DNA of 64,000 nucleotides from Chelonoidis abingdonii (taxonomy: Eukaryota; Chordata; Testudines; Testudinidae): assembly GCF_003597395.2 (NCBI RefSeq), contig NC_133777.1, positions 55,128,619-55,192,618 on the forward strand, given 5' to 3'. The notes under the pieces were generated by a model. The model ran no database searches and was not told the DNA's origin. It saw nothing but the letters and a program-made list of their open reading frames with translations. Made by a program: the position numbers and the translations under genes. This document shows positions 23,398 through 34,934 of this stretch, piece by piece; position 1 is the stretch's first letter; each line of letters begins with the position of its first letter.

Positions 23398-25299
23398 AAG
23401 TACTGCCTTATTTAAGAAGTAATGTCCAGAAACTGAGTTTTATATCTGGCATTGCTGATGGTACTTGGAACAGGGATAGTGGATAGCAACATACTGTATC
23501 TGCTCTTCCTGTGGGCTTTGAAACAAATACACTTGAATTTTTCAGACTTTCTTCTGTCCATGTCTCGGCTTTAAATGGTTATATATAGATATGTGCATTT
23601 ATTTTTTGTTCTGCAAATATAAAAGAATATACAACGAACTCTTTCTAATACTATAGAGACAAATAAGCACTTATATAATAAGTAGAGCTGTCCAGAAAAT
23701 TTCCATCAAAATAAAGCTTGGGGTAGATGGGAATTTTTCCACAGAACTTTGTCTAATTTCCTTCCCTCCCCTCCAACGCACTAGCTCTAGTAAGAAGGAT
23801 GGGTCTGTGTTTTGTGGTAAATTAACAATTTTAGAAACTGTGACTGGCGTATCAGACTTTATGACCCTATAGGATGCTGCAGAGCTATTTTGCTGACTCA
23901 CCTTGCCAACCAGACCCCAGTTCAGAGATATAAAAAGCTGCGTGGCTATCTGCAGAAGGAACAGGAAGCCTGGGGTGGGGGGAAAGGAGAGAAGCCCTGT
24001 GATGAGGAAGGAGTTCAGGCTCAGCTTTTTGTGTTTAAGTACGGTTCTGGCTCATAGCTGGGTTACTCCAGTTCAAACTAAAGGAAATTCTCAGCAATGA
24101 GATGGAGGTTTGGTCAGTAGCCTATGGGCTGTAGGGGCTACTCCACCAATTTATACTAGTAAATATAAGCAACTCATTTCTAATAAAAATGTGCTCAACC
24201 TTTGCATCTAGGGATTTCTAAAATGAAGGGAAATTATGCTCTCTGGGATTTGTAAAGTTTAGAGAAACAGCAACATTAGAATAGAATTATTATCCCCTAG
24301 GTTCATGAGCACAGTTCAAAATGGATGTATTAATTTATTTGCTTGTTGAAAGCAAGGGAAAATAATATTTAATTAATTTAATTAATTAAGCTCAATGGGC
24401 AAGCAGACTGGACAGGTGAGAGATGAAAGGAAAATGAGTCTAAGCTGGTAAGGACTAGGCGTTATCCCAGTCTAGGGGGTATGTGTAAGGCTCTTCACCT
24501 CATTAAGTGTCACCAAAGCTCTTAGAGCTGTGCTTAAATGGTCCAGAGGGCTTCAGTAACAGTTCTGCACTCGGATGAACTTCCACCACAATGTGCTTAG
24601 CCCTTGAAGACAATTTGTTTCATTCTGTAAGGCAGCCTCCGGCAAACATTCACAGTGGCAGTGATGGACTTTGCTATGGAGCTGCACCCAAGGGCAGGCT
24701 GCTGCTGTGCAGGGCTTTTGTGGGGAGGAGTAACAAAGGGAAAAATAAGAGAGGAAATGTGAAAAAAGGAATACAAGGTGTGTGTGTGTCAGGAGAAGAG
24801 GGAGTTAATTCAGAGGTGACAAGCAAATCTGTTTAGGAAGAAAGAGAGCTCTGAGGAGGGGAGGCATTCCTTTGGTATTAGCAGGGTGTGTTGTTCCTCC
24901 TTTCCCCAAAAGAACATGTATGTGACAAATTAAAGCCTCTCTAACTGGGAAATGTTTCTGATGTTCTGTTTACATTTCCTAATTGAATCAGATGCATTGG
25001 GGCATGGCTCTGTGACTCTGGGCCACAATGAGTTAATCACATCAAATATTTACATTCTTCCCCTCTCCCCACTTAAATTAAGACATTGTGAAATTCTGTG
25101 TGAAATCCTATTGTGTAATGTTGCCCAGAAAGACCAAAGCAAGAGCATCTTGAGTAACCTCCCTTAACATGTAATTATTTGGATCTTATTTTAAGGTCAC
25201 TGGTTTAGCTAATACTCAGTGGGAAATGCATCAATCATCCCCGCTGGCATGCAATCACTGGGGCCAGGAAAGTGAGTCTAACCTTCAAAGTGGCACTGC
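23398..25299. other. Unassigned sequence
   Basis: Includes a TTAA-rich tract at 24368-24390. The stretch 24890-25200 is AT-rich and free of repeat signatures and could hide a conserved element. No gene identified. Confidence 0.45.
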
Positions 25300-26600
25300 A
25301 GTGCCTGTCAGCCTATGGTAGCCCTGCATGGTTAGGAAGGCTGCTATTGATCAAACCCTGAATTTCTAAAAGCTGCTGAGATTGTGAGGTGGTGCCAAAT
25401 GGCACAGGCTTCTTCCCCTTTCTCAGATTCTGGTCAAGGCCAGGTGCTGAGGCGTTAAAAGTATTGCTGATGGCTGCCTTACTCTTATTTTGGGACAACA
25501 TGCACCTCCTGGACATGGGAACTGATATCATCTACCTGAATACATTGTCAGGGATTGAAAACACGGTAGTGGTGGCGGCAACAGTGGCTTTTTGTATGAC
25601 AGTAGCTCCTAGAGGTCTCAGCTGGGATCACAGTCCCACTGTACTATTGACAGTATTCACTTGGCACTTGGCAGATGTTCTGACGATGAGGGGGTGGGGT
25701 TTTGAGCACTAAGAGCCAAGGCACTGATGGAGAGCACACATCTGCTCATGGAGCAGGAACTGGAGGAGGGCCAATGTCAGCCCAGGCAGCAGCAGGACAC
25801 CATGTGGGAGGCAGCAGGTGAGAGGGTAGTCAGACTGGACCCTAATTGGATCTCTCTAAAACAGTCAGGTCCTTTAGTAATCAGCACTGACTAACGATTA
25901 TGCTTGCCAATCCCTTAAAGTGGGGAAAGCTTTCTTAGTACTTCGCAGGATTCTAATTAACATGCTTTTGGTCAGCTTAGTCTTAGGTTGGAGCAGGGGA
26001 ACCCTAGCAGACATTCTGGATTTGTTGAGTATCTTGGAAATCAAAGCAATAAGTGATTGCAGTGCATAGGGTGTCATTGTCATCGTGTGCCCCTTGCCCT
26101 CCAGCTGCACTGTTATGTTGCGTCTCATCCTTATGCAAGTGTTGGTTCTCCAAGATCATTAGACTATGCATGACCACTACCGCTGAATCCGTGCAATGGC
26201 ATAGTACACCATAACCATTGTCTAATTGTTGAGCCATGCCTTGTTTCTTAAGCCAAGAGATACAGTGAATAGAGGCAATTCTTTTAGCTTTGGCGTCATG
26301 CCACACAAGTAAGCAATTTATAAGTCCTGCCATTTGGTTGAATCTTACCCTTGGCTGAAATGTGAATGTATAGTACTGTTAAGCTTTTTCATATACTGTG
26401 TTTGTTCATGGGCCAGCCTTATTATGCAGGATCATATTTACTACTGGACTAGCATCAGGAAATTCTTTGGTGTGCTGAACTTTGGAAGTGCACTAGTCAA
26501 TCACGTACATGATGCTTACATCTCGCGTACGTGTGATCCACATTCTGTACAATGGAAACCTTTAGCTATTAATACAGAGACTAACTAATCTGCTTGAGGC
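25300..26600. other. Possible decayed mobile-element gene or pseudogene, unidentified
   Basis: Several frames longer than 70 codons cluster here: 25389-25712 on the plus strand, and 25531-25313, 26128-25898 and 26333-26004 on the minus strand. The last reads MAGLINCLLVWHDAKAKRIA... and continues for 109 codons. They do not join into one protein and no motif is recognised. The clustering, in a region otherwise poor in frames, suggests an eroded coding element. Confidence 0.2.
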
Positions 26601-26937
26601 TACTGCTGTTGTACCTGTTCTGCAAGAGTAGAGGTGCTGGGAAGCTAATACTTACACTGACTTTAGTAAAAAAACTCAGATTACTTCCACTCTAAGCTAT
26701 GTACGATGAGGACTCGGCTAGAGAACTCCCACCACCATTAAAAAGAAACTCTTTCTTGGGGGGAAATTTACAAATGTTGCTTGGTTCTATGCATTGTGCT
26801 GGGATGATAACAGGAAGGTCTGTGATACTAACTACCCATTAAAAGCTGCCCTTGTCTCCACAACAGCCTAAAGTACCCTTGTGGCTCTGGCATAACATCG
26901 TTTGCGCCATCCCTTGATTTTACCAGGTGTTAGTCTC

Positions 26938-27668
26938 TGTCATAAACAGATAGTTAAGGGTTAATGTCTCTTTTACCTGTAAAGGGTTAAGAAGCTCAGT
27001 AAATCTGGCTGACACCTGACCAGAGGACCAATAGGGGGACAAGATACTTTCAAATCTTGGTGCAGGGAAGTCTTTATTTGTGCTTTTTGTTTTGTTGTTG
27101 TTCGCTCTCAGGACTGAGAGGGACGGGACATCAATCCAGGCTCTCCAAATCTTTCTGAATCAGTCTCTCATGTTTCAAACTTGTAAGTAATTAGCCAGGC
27201 AGGGCATTTTAATCTTATGTTTGTTTTCTCAACTTGTAAATATTTCTTTTTTCTGGAAGGATTTTACCTCTGTTTGCTGTAACTTTGAACCTAAGGCTAG
27301 GCGGGGGGGCGCCTCTGGTCTATAGAAATCTGATTACCCTGTAAAGCATTTTCCATCCTGATTTTACAGAGATAATTTTTACCTTTTCTTTCTTTAATTA
27401 AAAGCTTTCTTTTTAAGAACCTGATTGATTTTTCCTTGTTTTAAGATCCAAGGGGATTGGATCTGTGTTCACCAGGGAATTGGTGAAGTCCCTCAAGGCA
27501 ACCCAGGGAGGGGACGAAGTTTTGGGGGAACAGAGAGTGCCCCAGACACTGGAATTCTAGGTGGTGGCAGTGTATACCAGATCTAAGCTAGTAATTAGGC
27601 TTAGACGTGTCTGTGCAGGTCCCCACATTTGTACCCATAAGTTCAGAGTGGGGAAAAAAACCTTGACT
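26938..27668 (+). mobile_element. Solo LTR of an endogenous retrovirus (TGTCATAAACAG family), 731 bp
   Basis: Starts TGTCATAAACAGATAG and ends ccttgact, where the expected terminal CA has become CT. The 5-bp target-site duplication GTCTC is exact at 26933-26937 and 27669-27673. ATTAAA at 27397-27402 is the likely polyadenylation signal. No gag, pol or env sequence and no second LTR flank it, so it is a solo LTR left by recombination. It is a shorter relative of the LTR at 60731-61711. Confidence 0.88.
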
Positions 27669-27673
27669 GTCTC

Positions 27674-28696
27674 CCTCATTCCATGAATCCTAAAGTCTCT
27701 GTGGCCAAATGGTGCTGCATACCCCAAAGGAGAAATTCCACAAGGGACCTACTCCCATTCTACCTTAGGTCCATCAAAGTCTGTATGTTCATGTTCTCAC
27801 TAGCCTTGGTGGCCTCCTAAAAAGATTGCCACAGGGGTGAGTTGGAGTTAAGATTACTTAATGCCTGTTTTGCTTTCAGTCATGACCTGTCTGACCAGGT
27901 GGTCTCAAGGGAATATCTGTTATTGGAGGGTATTGATCTCTGGTTTTGGAGTGTTAACTCAAATGCCCAATAGTGATGATTTAAATGTCAATGGTAACTA
28001 TTTAGCCATTTGAGAAAGAGGAAGACCTATGCACTCAGCTCTGTCTCAGCACATTTTTAGCCCTATGAGTGAGTAGCACTGTCTCGTGTACTTCCACTTT
28101 CTACCATCCTCCCCACCCAGGTTCAGCAGAACCTGCTGATCATATTTTGAACAGTTGTGCCCTTGAAAGCAAGTGGCATCTTATTTTGAGCTTGTTTTGT
28201 GGGGAGAGGCACAGAGCCCAGGAAAGTACTGTTGTCTCTTCCCCCGCCCCCCCGTTTGACCCCTGGATTTGTGGAGCCACAAACAAGAGTGAAGGTGCTT
28301 AGGCAGTGCATTGTACCCTTTTCCTCTCTCATTGTCAAAGGTATCTCTGACAGAGAGTTTCAAGCTCACCTTCCAACCCTACTGCTGGAGAAGATAATAG
28401 GGCCTACTCCTGCTGCAGAGCTTACATGGGACACAGGTGAAGGAGAAGCCCAACGGGCCATTTGCTTTACTTGTGTTTAGGGCCATGGGCCTCTTTTATT
28501 GAAGGTGGGCTCAGCGGGCAATGTTCAGATCCAAATAAGGCTTAATCTAGATCTCACATCCTAAGAAATCTCATGAAATTGCCAGCATTTTAGGCTCAGG
28601 TCCCATGAGAATGGCAGTTCTTACCAAATTTTTGGCTCCATTCAAAGTGAAAACACAAAATGGATCCAGCCTGGAACCCAAAATCATAATAAAGCA
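27674..28696. other. Unassigned sequence between two LTRs
   Basis: No repeat ends or credible gene. Frames at 28069-28480 overlap on both strands and have no domain. Confidence 0.5.
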
Positions 28697-28700
28697 TACA

Positions 28701-29953
28701 TGTAAGGGGACTGTTATCCCCTTACTAACATTCAGTGGGGGGTTTGGTTGCTAGCTCCCAGCACTAAAAGGGGAGGGATCGATGGCAAATCAGGACCCTG
28801 AGACTGACAGTGCCCAGGAACAATGGCGAGAGGCCAATGCTCCAGGTCAGCCTGATTGACAGGGTGGGCAGGCTAATCAAAGAGACAGAAGGCAGGGTGA
28901 GTCCCATCCTCCTGTGAGCTGGAATTGCCTAGGTCAGACAGAGTGGGCTAAGCTGCTAGGAGCAGAGCTGCAGCCCAAAAAGCCAGAGCACAGCCCAGAG
29001 AGAGCAGATCTGCCCTGGGAGGGGAGCTGCAGCAGCTGGAGCCAGAGAAGCAGGTGAGAGCTGAGAGAGAGTCACAGAAGCAGCCTGCAGAGCAGACCTG
29101 CCCTGGGAGCAGAGCGGTAGCAACTGGAGCCAGAGAGGCCAGAGAAGCAGCCCAGGGAGCTGAAGGCAGAGCAACAGCAGCAGCCGTGCTGAGGCAGTGG
29201 GGAGCTGGGGCTGGAGCAGTCCAGAGCTGGGTGCGGTGAGCAGCTCGGGAGAGCAAGGGGGACCCTGGGCAGTGGGCCCAGCACAGGGAGACACCTCAGC
29301 CAAGAGGCCCTGCAGGCCAGACTTGGAGGGGGATCAAAACCCTGACAGAGCGGGGGTGACACTGGGGAGAAGGGTCCCTGCCACCCAGAGCCTGAGAGTG
29401 TGTGGCCACCGCCAGAGCAAGTGTCCAACCCACAGCGTCCCTGCAGCATGGCCAGAGCCTGAAAAGGAGGCCTGGGACCTACAAGGAACAGACTGTGAAG
29501 TGCCCTGATGTCCAGAGACACTGTTTGTGATGGTCCCTGCCACAGAGCAGGGTGATGTTTTCCTTTAACCTTTCCCATTTTTCCTTATTCTTTTTTTAAA
29601 ATTAATTGTTAATTAAATAACTTGTATTTGCATTAAATTGTATGATGTGATCAGTGGGTCAGGGAGGTGCGCAATGCAAAGAGAGTACCCCAGGGTGGGG
29701 ACACCCTAGCCCTTGTCCTGGGTGACCACAGCAGGGTTGGGGGTTGAGCCCCCCAGGAATCCTGAGCCCAGCCTTGTTGGGGTTACGAGGACTCTGCCAG
29801 ACAGGAGAGTGGAAGGGGAGCCCTCAAGGCCAGGGAGGCCTCTGGGTAAAGAAAGTGGGAGCGAGGAATCAGATCCTTTCGCTAGCCCACTTCACCAGGG
29901 TAGTGCAAGTCAGGAAAGTTCCCCACAATAGCGGGACCATTCCCCCGCTTACA
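28701..29953 (+). mobile_element. Solo LTR, 1253 bp, with GC-rich internal repeats
   Basis: Begins TGTAAGGGGACTG and ends CCCCCGCTTACA, imperfect inverted termini with TG..CA ends. TACA flanks both ends (28697-28700 and 29954-29957), a 4-bp duplication typical of gamma-type retroviruses. Two units of about 88 bp, starting at 29003 and 29091 with 'agcagacctgccctggga' words, explain the long glutamine-, alanine- and leucine-rich frames (up to 168 codons). An AT-rich ATTAAA-containing stretch follows near 29600-29640. No viral genes are present. Confidence 0.8.
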
Positions 29954-29957
29954 TACA

Positions 29958-31494
29958 GAAACAGGAATTTGAATCTTAAGCTAACAGCACAGCTCCCCAA
30001 ACACACATACTGGAAAGCTGAAGGAGTTCTAACTCAAGAGGTTTTGCTTTTTACCCATATGTTGCTTTCATAAGTGTAACCTGAAGTGCCATTACAAATT
30101 AGTATGTTTGCATGGTTAGTTTCTCTTTAAGGAAGGGAGGAAGAAAACAAACACCCCAAACCCGATGAAATTGATTATACGGAGAAGATTACAATCTTAG
30201 GATCTGGCCTGAGTAAGGAGAAGCATGTAGGGGAGCAGGGACCTAACTGACTGAGTTACTTCCCAAATGAGGCAAGGAGTAAGCTGTCCTGACCCTTTTC
30301 CTAACATTCCTTCCCCACCCCCACCATGGGCATGCAACCAGGTTTGTAACTGAACTCTCTCTATTAGCAAATGCAAATTTGTAGAAACTTTACACACACA
30401 CAGCTGAATTATTCTCAATTGTTCATATTTTGTCTGTACCCAAACTGTTTGGTTTCGGTGCTTACCAAACTAAATGATAATATTTACAACAGTTACTCAG
30501 ATATCAGCTAGTTCCTCAGGTGACTTCTAATCTTTTTTTCTTTTTATTACAATACTGAGAGATTAGAGCTATGGCAAAAGCACCACAGCTGCAGAAACAC
30601 TTGTTTTTCTGTTCTTGTGGTTACTCTTCAGAGTTAGGCAATGTTTCATTTCCCAGCAGAACAGCCCTCCTCTCAGAAGTGTCAACATTATGCAAATTTG
30701 TGTGTGAGGAATGTTGCTACAGTACCAACTAGTTAAACTTTTTAAAGTTTAATCACTTGGCTGCTGCAAAGATTAAAAAACCCACAGAATTTCCCTGAGC
30801 GAGACCTGTGCAAGCTGAACTATGTATTTTAGAACTGGGCTTTTTGTGTGTCTGGGCGTGAATAGCAACTACCTCAGTGCTCAAGTATTCTGCTATTGTG
30901 TTCCATTATGATTAAAGGTGTAAATGTGTAACTTCAAACCCAATAAGGGTTTTTTACATTTTTCCTTTAAAAAAACAACAACACTTAATCTCACCTCTAC
31001 ATATATTGTTTTTTAATGCTTTATTTTCAAAACTGAAAGGGCTAGATTGTGTAAGGATTTAGGGGTCAATTCATATGTTTATTAAGTACAAAATTTTATT
31101 GCCTTCCTTCTCAGAAGCATGGGAAAGTGTGACCATTGTCCATCCGCAGACTGGTTTCCTGTTCATTCCATGGTCCAGTCTAAAATTCCCTTTCTGTGAC
31201 TTCAGTGGGGCTACAATTTCTCCCCTTGTTTTTAAAATCCTCCATATACTTGTCCCAGCCTTTCTCTCAGACCTAGTCTCTCTCTTTACCTCCTGAATTC
31301 TTCATCTGTCTTTAAATCTCATGCTCTTTCCTGTTATCACTCTTATTTTAATTTCACTGCTGCACTGTTTAAACCCATACATTCTGTGGGAAAGAAGTGA
31401 CACACAGAAGAAAATTGTTTTACAGACTATATGCTACTGCATGGGACACCAAAGTACAGTATGGCCCTCCCAAAAAATTCTCATTACTCTTACT
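29958..31494. other. Unassigned sequence
   Basis: AT-rich; no gene or repeat ends seen. Confidence 0.5.
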
Positions 31495-31667
31495 TCTAGT
31501 TTTTAAAAGCAACAGAGAATCCTGTGGCACCTTATAGACTAACAGATGTTTTGGATCATGAGCTTTTGTGGGTGAATACCCACTTCGTCAGATGAATGTA
31601 GTGGAAATTTCCAGGGGCAGGTATATATATGCTAGCAAGCAAGCTAGAGATAACGAGGTTAGTTCAA

Positions 31668-32597
31668 TCAGGGAGGATGAGGCCCTGTTCTAGCAGTTGA
31701 GGTGTGAAAACCAAGGGAGGAGAAACTGGTTCTGTAGTTGGCAAGCCATTCACAGTCTTTGTTTAGTCCTGAGCTGATGGTGTCAAATTTGCAGATGAAC
31801 CGAAGCTCAGCAGTTTCTCTTTGAAGTCTGGTCCTGAAGTTTTTTTGCTGCAGGATGGCCACCTTAAGGTCTGCTATAGTGTGGCCAGGGAGGTTGAAGT
31901 GCTCTCCTACAGGTTTTTGTATATTGCCATTCCTGATATCTGATTTGTGTCCATTTATCCTTTTCCGTAGTGACTGTCCAGTTTGGCCGATGTACATAGC
32001 AGAGGGGCATTGCTGGCATATGATGGCGTATATTACATTGGTGGACGTGCAGGTGAATGAACCAGTGATGGTGTGGCTGATCTGGTTAGGTCCTATGATG
32101 GTGTCGCTGGTGTAGATATGTGGGCAGAGTTGGCATCGAGGTTTGTTGCATGGATTGGTTCCTGAGCTAGAGTTACTATGGTACGGTGTGCAGTTGCTGG
32201 TGAGAATACGTTTCAGGTTGGCAGGTTGTCTGTGGGCAAGGATTGGCCTGCCACCCAAGACCTGTGAAAGTGTGGGATCATTGTCCAGGATGGGTTGTAG
32301 ATCCCTGATGATGCGTTGGAGGGGTTTTAGCTGGGGGCTGTATGTGATGGCCAGTGGAGTCCTGTTGGTTTCTTTCTTGGGTTTGTCTTGCAGTAGGAGG
32401 CTTCTGGGTACACGTCTGGCTCTGTTGATCTGTTTCCTTATTTCCTCGTGCAGGTATTGTAGTTTTGAGAATGCTTGGTGGAGATTTTGTAGGTGTTGGT
32501 CTCTGTCTGAGGGGTTAGAGCAGATGCGGTTGTAATGCTTGGTGGAGATTTTGTAGGTGTTGGTCTCAGTCTGAGGGGTTAGAGCAGATGCGGTTGT
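31668..32597 (-). pseudogene. PLE ORF remnant: C-terminal zinc-cluster and GIY-YIG endonuclease
   Basis: The minus strand is open from the insertion's 5' edge to a TGA at 31670-31668, about 310 codons; the preceding codon in the flank is a stop. There is no convincing start, because the N-terminal reverse transcriptase is absent. Numbering the last 196 residues from GGRPILAHRQ, I see a cysteine/histidine cluster (C37, C42, C45, H47, C70, C81, C84), a GIY-like VIYAI (75-79), the YIG motif YIGQT (89-93), basic R98 and R100, H104, the conserved HFNLPGH (120-126) and an acidic RETAEL (147-152) near the expected catalytic glutamate. In intact PLEs this domain nicks target DNA for reverse transcription. 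The C-terminal 250 or so codons have no internal stop, so the insertion is fairly young. It cannot act without the missing polymerase. Confidence 0.85.
32470..32597. repeat. 64-bp tandem duplication at the 5' edge of the PLE
   Basis: Copy 1 is 32470-32533 and copy 2 is 32534-32597, identical except for one site (ctctgtctg against ctcagtctg). On the coding strand the difference turns AGA into TGA in copy 2's native phase. Since 64 is not a multiple of 3, copy 2 is read in a shifted phase when the downstream frame is followed, and that phase is open. Confidence 0.95.
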
Positions 32598-32610
32598 AGT
32601 CTAGTTTTTA

Positions 32611-33065
32611 GAAGTTTTATTTCTCAGCAGCCTTCATAAGCAGCTTTATAAACCAACTAACACTGTTCCGGAGAGGGTGTCTTGTCCTTTCAGGTCTGCC
32701 TCCTATCTGTACTTATCATACTGAGAGTGGTATAACATGTGTAAAGAGCATGAGTCAGTCTCCTATACTTCACTAAGTGCTAATGATTCATTGTACAAGA
32801 CATTATTCTAAGAATTGCCAAGAATATATCTGCACCACGGAACCATTTGCTTCTCTGCAAGATTTTCAGGGGGAAAAAATCAACTCTAAATACAACTTGG
32901 TTATACCTACTGTTGTCTTTCATCCTCAAGAGATCTTAATTCTTTATAAAGTGATGAGTTAAATATTTCAATAACCACATAGATAAATGGTACAATTTTT
33001 ATGCACTCAACAATAGCTCACATGCTGCCTTGGTCATTGTTTCATGGCTGTTTAATCCAGCACAG
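32611..33065. other. Unassigned sequence
   Basis: AT-rich DNA right of the PLE insertion, with no gene. Confidence 0.5.
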
Positions 33066-33070
33066 GCCCA

Positions 33071-33178
33071 GCCCTGCAAAAACTCGTGCATGTGTTCAGT
33101 TTGACTACCGTGAGTACTTCCATTGATTTCATGGTCGTAAAGTTAAGCACATGTATAAATGTCTGCAGGATCAGAGCC
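33071..33178. repeat. Palindromic repeat of the CATTGACTTCAATGG type
   Basis: Left half 'gccctgcaaaaactcgtgca', core 'ccattgatttcatgg' at 33120-33134, right half 'taaagttaagcacatg' and 'gtctgcaggatcagagcc'. The halves are imperfect inverted copies. Confidence 0.6.
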
Positions 33179-33406
33179 ACAGATTCCCCAGTAGAAGGCC
33201 CTCACTTTTTTAATGACAGGTTATTTGATGGTTTTACCTCTTTTACATTGTTTTGTACATGGTTTATGGCTTTGGCTTTCTTTCACTACATTTTAAGTTG
33301 CTTCATTGTACCTGAAACACCTTGGCTTTTGATCATGTACTTTCTAAATGTTAATATTAAGTTGATGATCATGAGAGTCATGACACCATGATGTTAAAAC
33401 ACCTGG

Positions 33407-33695
33407 AGTACATTACACAGCCCTCCCCACCCCACCCCAAAAAATCTGCTGCAGCAAGTCTGAGCCTGGTTAACTCACTTGGGCTCACAGGGTCATGTTC
33501 CAGGGCTAAAAATAGCAGCATAGATGCTTTGACTGGAGCCTGGGGTCCTAGACCCTCTCCTTCACCAGGTTTCAGAGCCCAGGCTCCAGTCCAAGCCTGA
33601 CTGTCTGTGCTGCTATTTTTAGCCCCGTAGTGTGAGTCAATTGCCCCAGGCTCTCAGATTCCCTGCTGCGGGTCTCCTTTTTGCTGTGTAGACCT
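33407..33695. mobile_element. Foldback (MITE-like) element
   Basis: A perfect 17-bp inverted pair, ggctaaaaatagcagca at 33504-33520 and tgctgctatttttagcc at 33608-33624, sits inside outer arms 'ggagcctgggg' and 'cccaggctcc'. The ends, 'attacacagcc' on the left and 'gctgtgtagacc' on the right, resemble the 'gtctacac' termini at 1061 and 5240. Non-coding. Confidence 0.6.
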
Positions 33696-34344
33696 ATCTG
33701 TGGGTGCTATTGTACAAAATGTGGTAGGGAAGATTTGGCTATGTAAGACCAATAATGTTGGCACAGAATTCACAGGTGTTAGCACTGCTCATTTTGGTGT
33801 ATGCATACATTTAAACCATGTCTGTGACTATGGCCAGGAGGTATTTCAAGTACAAAATATACACTGCCTGGTTTAGAAACATAGCTGTCCTCTCATAACA
33901 TGGTTTTGGAAACTTAGAAAATGTAGAAAATTGTTGGCCAACTGTTAAAAGGCCAAATACGCTGTGAAGTCCTACAGACTATGCATTTCTGCTGTGTAGC
34001 AAAATGTAAAGATGGTTCTGTAAGATTTCATTGAGAGTCCTTTTTGCCAGAGACTTTTTGATCCAAGGCTGAAGACATTACAAGCTGTGAAGCTTATGTC
34101 AGCAGCAGACGTTTATTACAAAATATGTCAAATTGTGTTTTCATAAGAGCAGAAAAGTGAAAATGATTTCCCTCTAAAGAAATATTTAATAACCTAACAG
34201 TTTAAAAACTCATTTCCTTCATCTGTTTGGTTCTAGACATAATTTGTTCATTATGTCACTTGAATCTAGTAACTGCCTCATTATAATAACATAATATCTA
34301 CCACTGCAAAGTACACATGGTGTCTTATTTCTTATACAGAGGGA
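33696..34344. other. Unassigned AT-rich sequence
   Basis: No gene or recognisable repeat. Confidence 0.5.
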
Positions 34345-34770
34345 GGATAATTTTATGATTAAGATCAGGACTTAAAGTCAGGAGATCATGGCCATGCCAT
34401 GGATTTCCTGAGTGGCTTCATACATGTCCTTTAGACCAAAGATTTCAAAATTGTCCATTAATTTTGGGTACCCGTTTTGACATACCCAACCCGAGAATCC
34501 TAAGCCCTAATTTTCATAGGTACCAAGCACCCACCAGTTCCATTAACTTCAACTGGAATTATAAGTGCTCATTGCCTCAGAAAATCAGGCCTTGAGAGTC
34601 TGAAGCTGAGCACCCCAAAAGCACCTAATTCTAGTGAACATAGTGTAAAATGTGGGGCTTCCTCTCTCTGACTTCATTTCCCCATCTGTAAAATCGGGAT
34701 CAAGCTTCCCTTTTCTACAAGGATGTGCATCATGGCTTGTAAAGCAATTTCAGATCTTCTAATTTAAGCA
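34345..34770 (+). repeat. MIR-type SINE interrupted by a palindromic repeat
   Basis: The 5' part of a MIR (34350-34432, 'taagatcaggacttaaagtcaggagatc', 'ggcttcatacatgtccttt') and its 3' part (from about 34656, 'tgacttcatttccccatctgtaaaatcggg' and 'ggcttgtaaagcaatttcag') are separated by about 220 bp. The insert contains 'ttttcataggtaccaagcac', the core 'ccattaacttcaactgg' and 'gaaaatcaggcc', a palindromic repeat. The order implies the palindrome entered an existing MIR. Confidence 0.7.
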
Positions 34771-34934
34771 TACGTAAGTGTATAGTAGTATTTTATATAT
34801 ATCAAAGACTTGGTGTGCCTGTTCGTTAATGCTGTATAGGTCCTTCCTGGTGTTTGCTCACTAACTATTATTTGAAAATAGCTGATTTCCCAGTTAATTA
34901 CAGTGCCAAACAGCTCCCTTTGCCACTGACAAAC

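Larger units (their letters stand above)
31506..32599 (-). mobile_element. 5'-truncated Penelope-like element (Neptune type), 1094 bp
   Basis: A minus-strand insertion flanked by a perfect 11-bp target-site duplication, tctagttttta, at 31495-31505 and 32600-32610. In its own direction it holds the last part of the single ORF, a 3' untranslated region with 'gaagtgggtattcacccac', and a 3' end reading 'aaggtgccacaggattctct'. I know this tail from turtle repeats that encode a GIY-YIG endonuclease. The reverse transcriptase half is missing: the copy stops at 32599, as expected of incomplete target-primed reverse transcription. Right at that 5' edge lies a 64-bp tandem duplication. Confidence 0.88.

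Noticed and set aside
28948..29578. Cluster of frames up to 168 codons
   Set aside because: They are in the GC-rich repeats of the LTR 28701-29953, on both strands, with no domain.
32143..32535. 130-codon plus-strand frame
   Set aside because: Antisense shadow of the PLE coding strand, which has clear endonuclease motifs.
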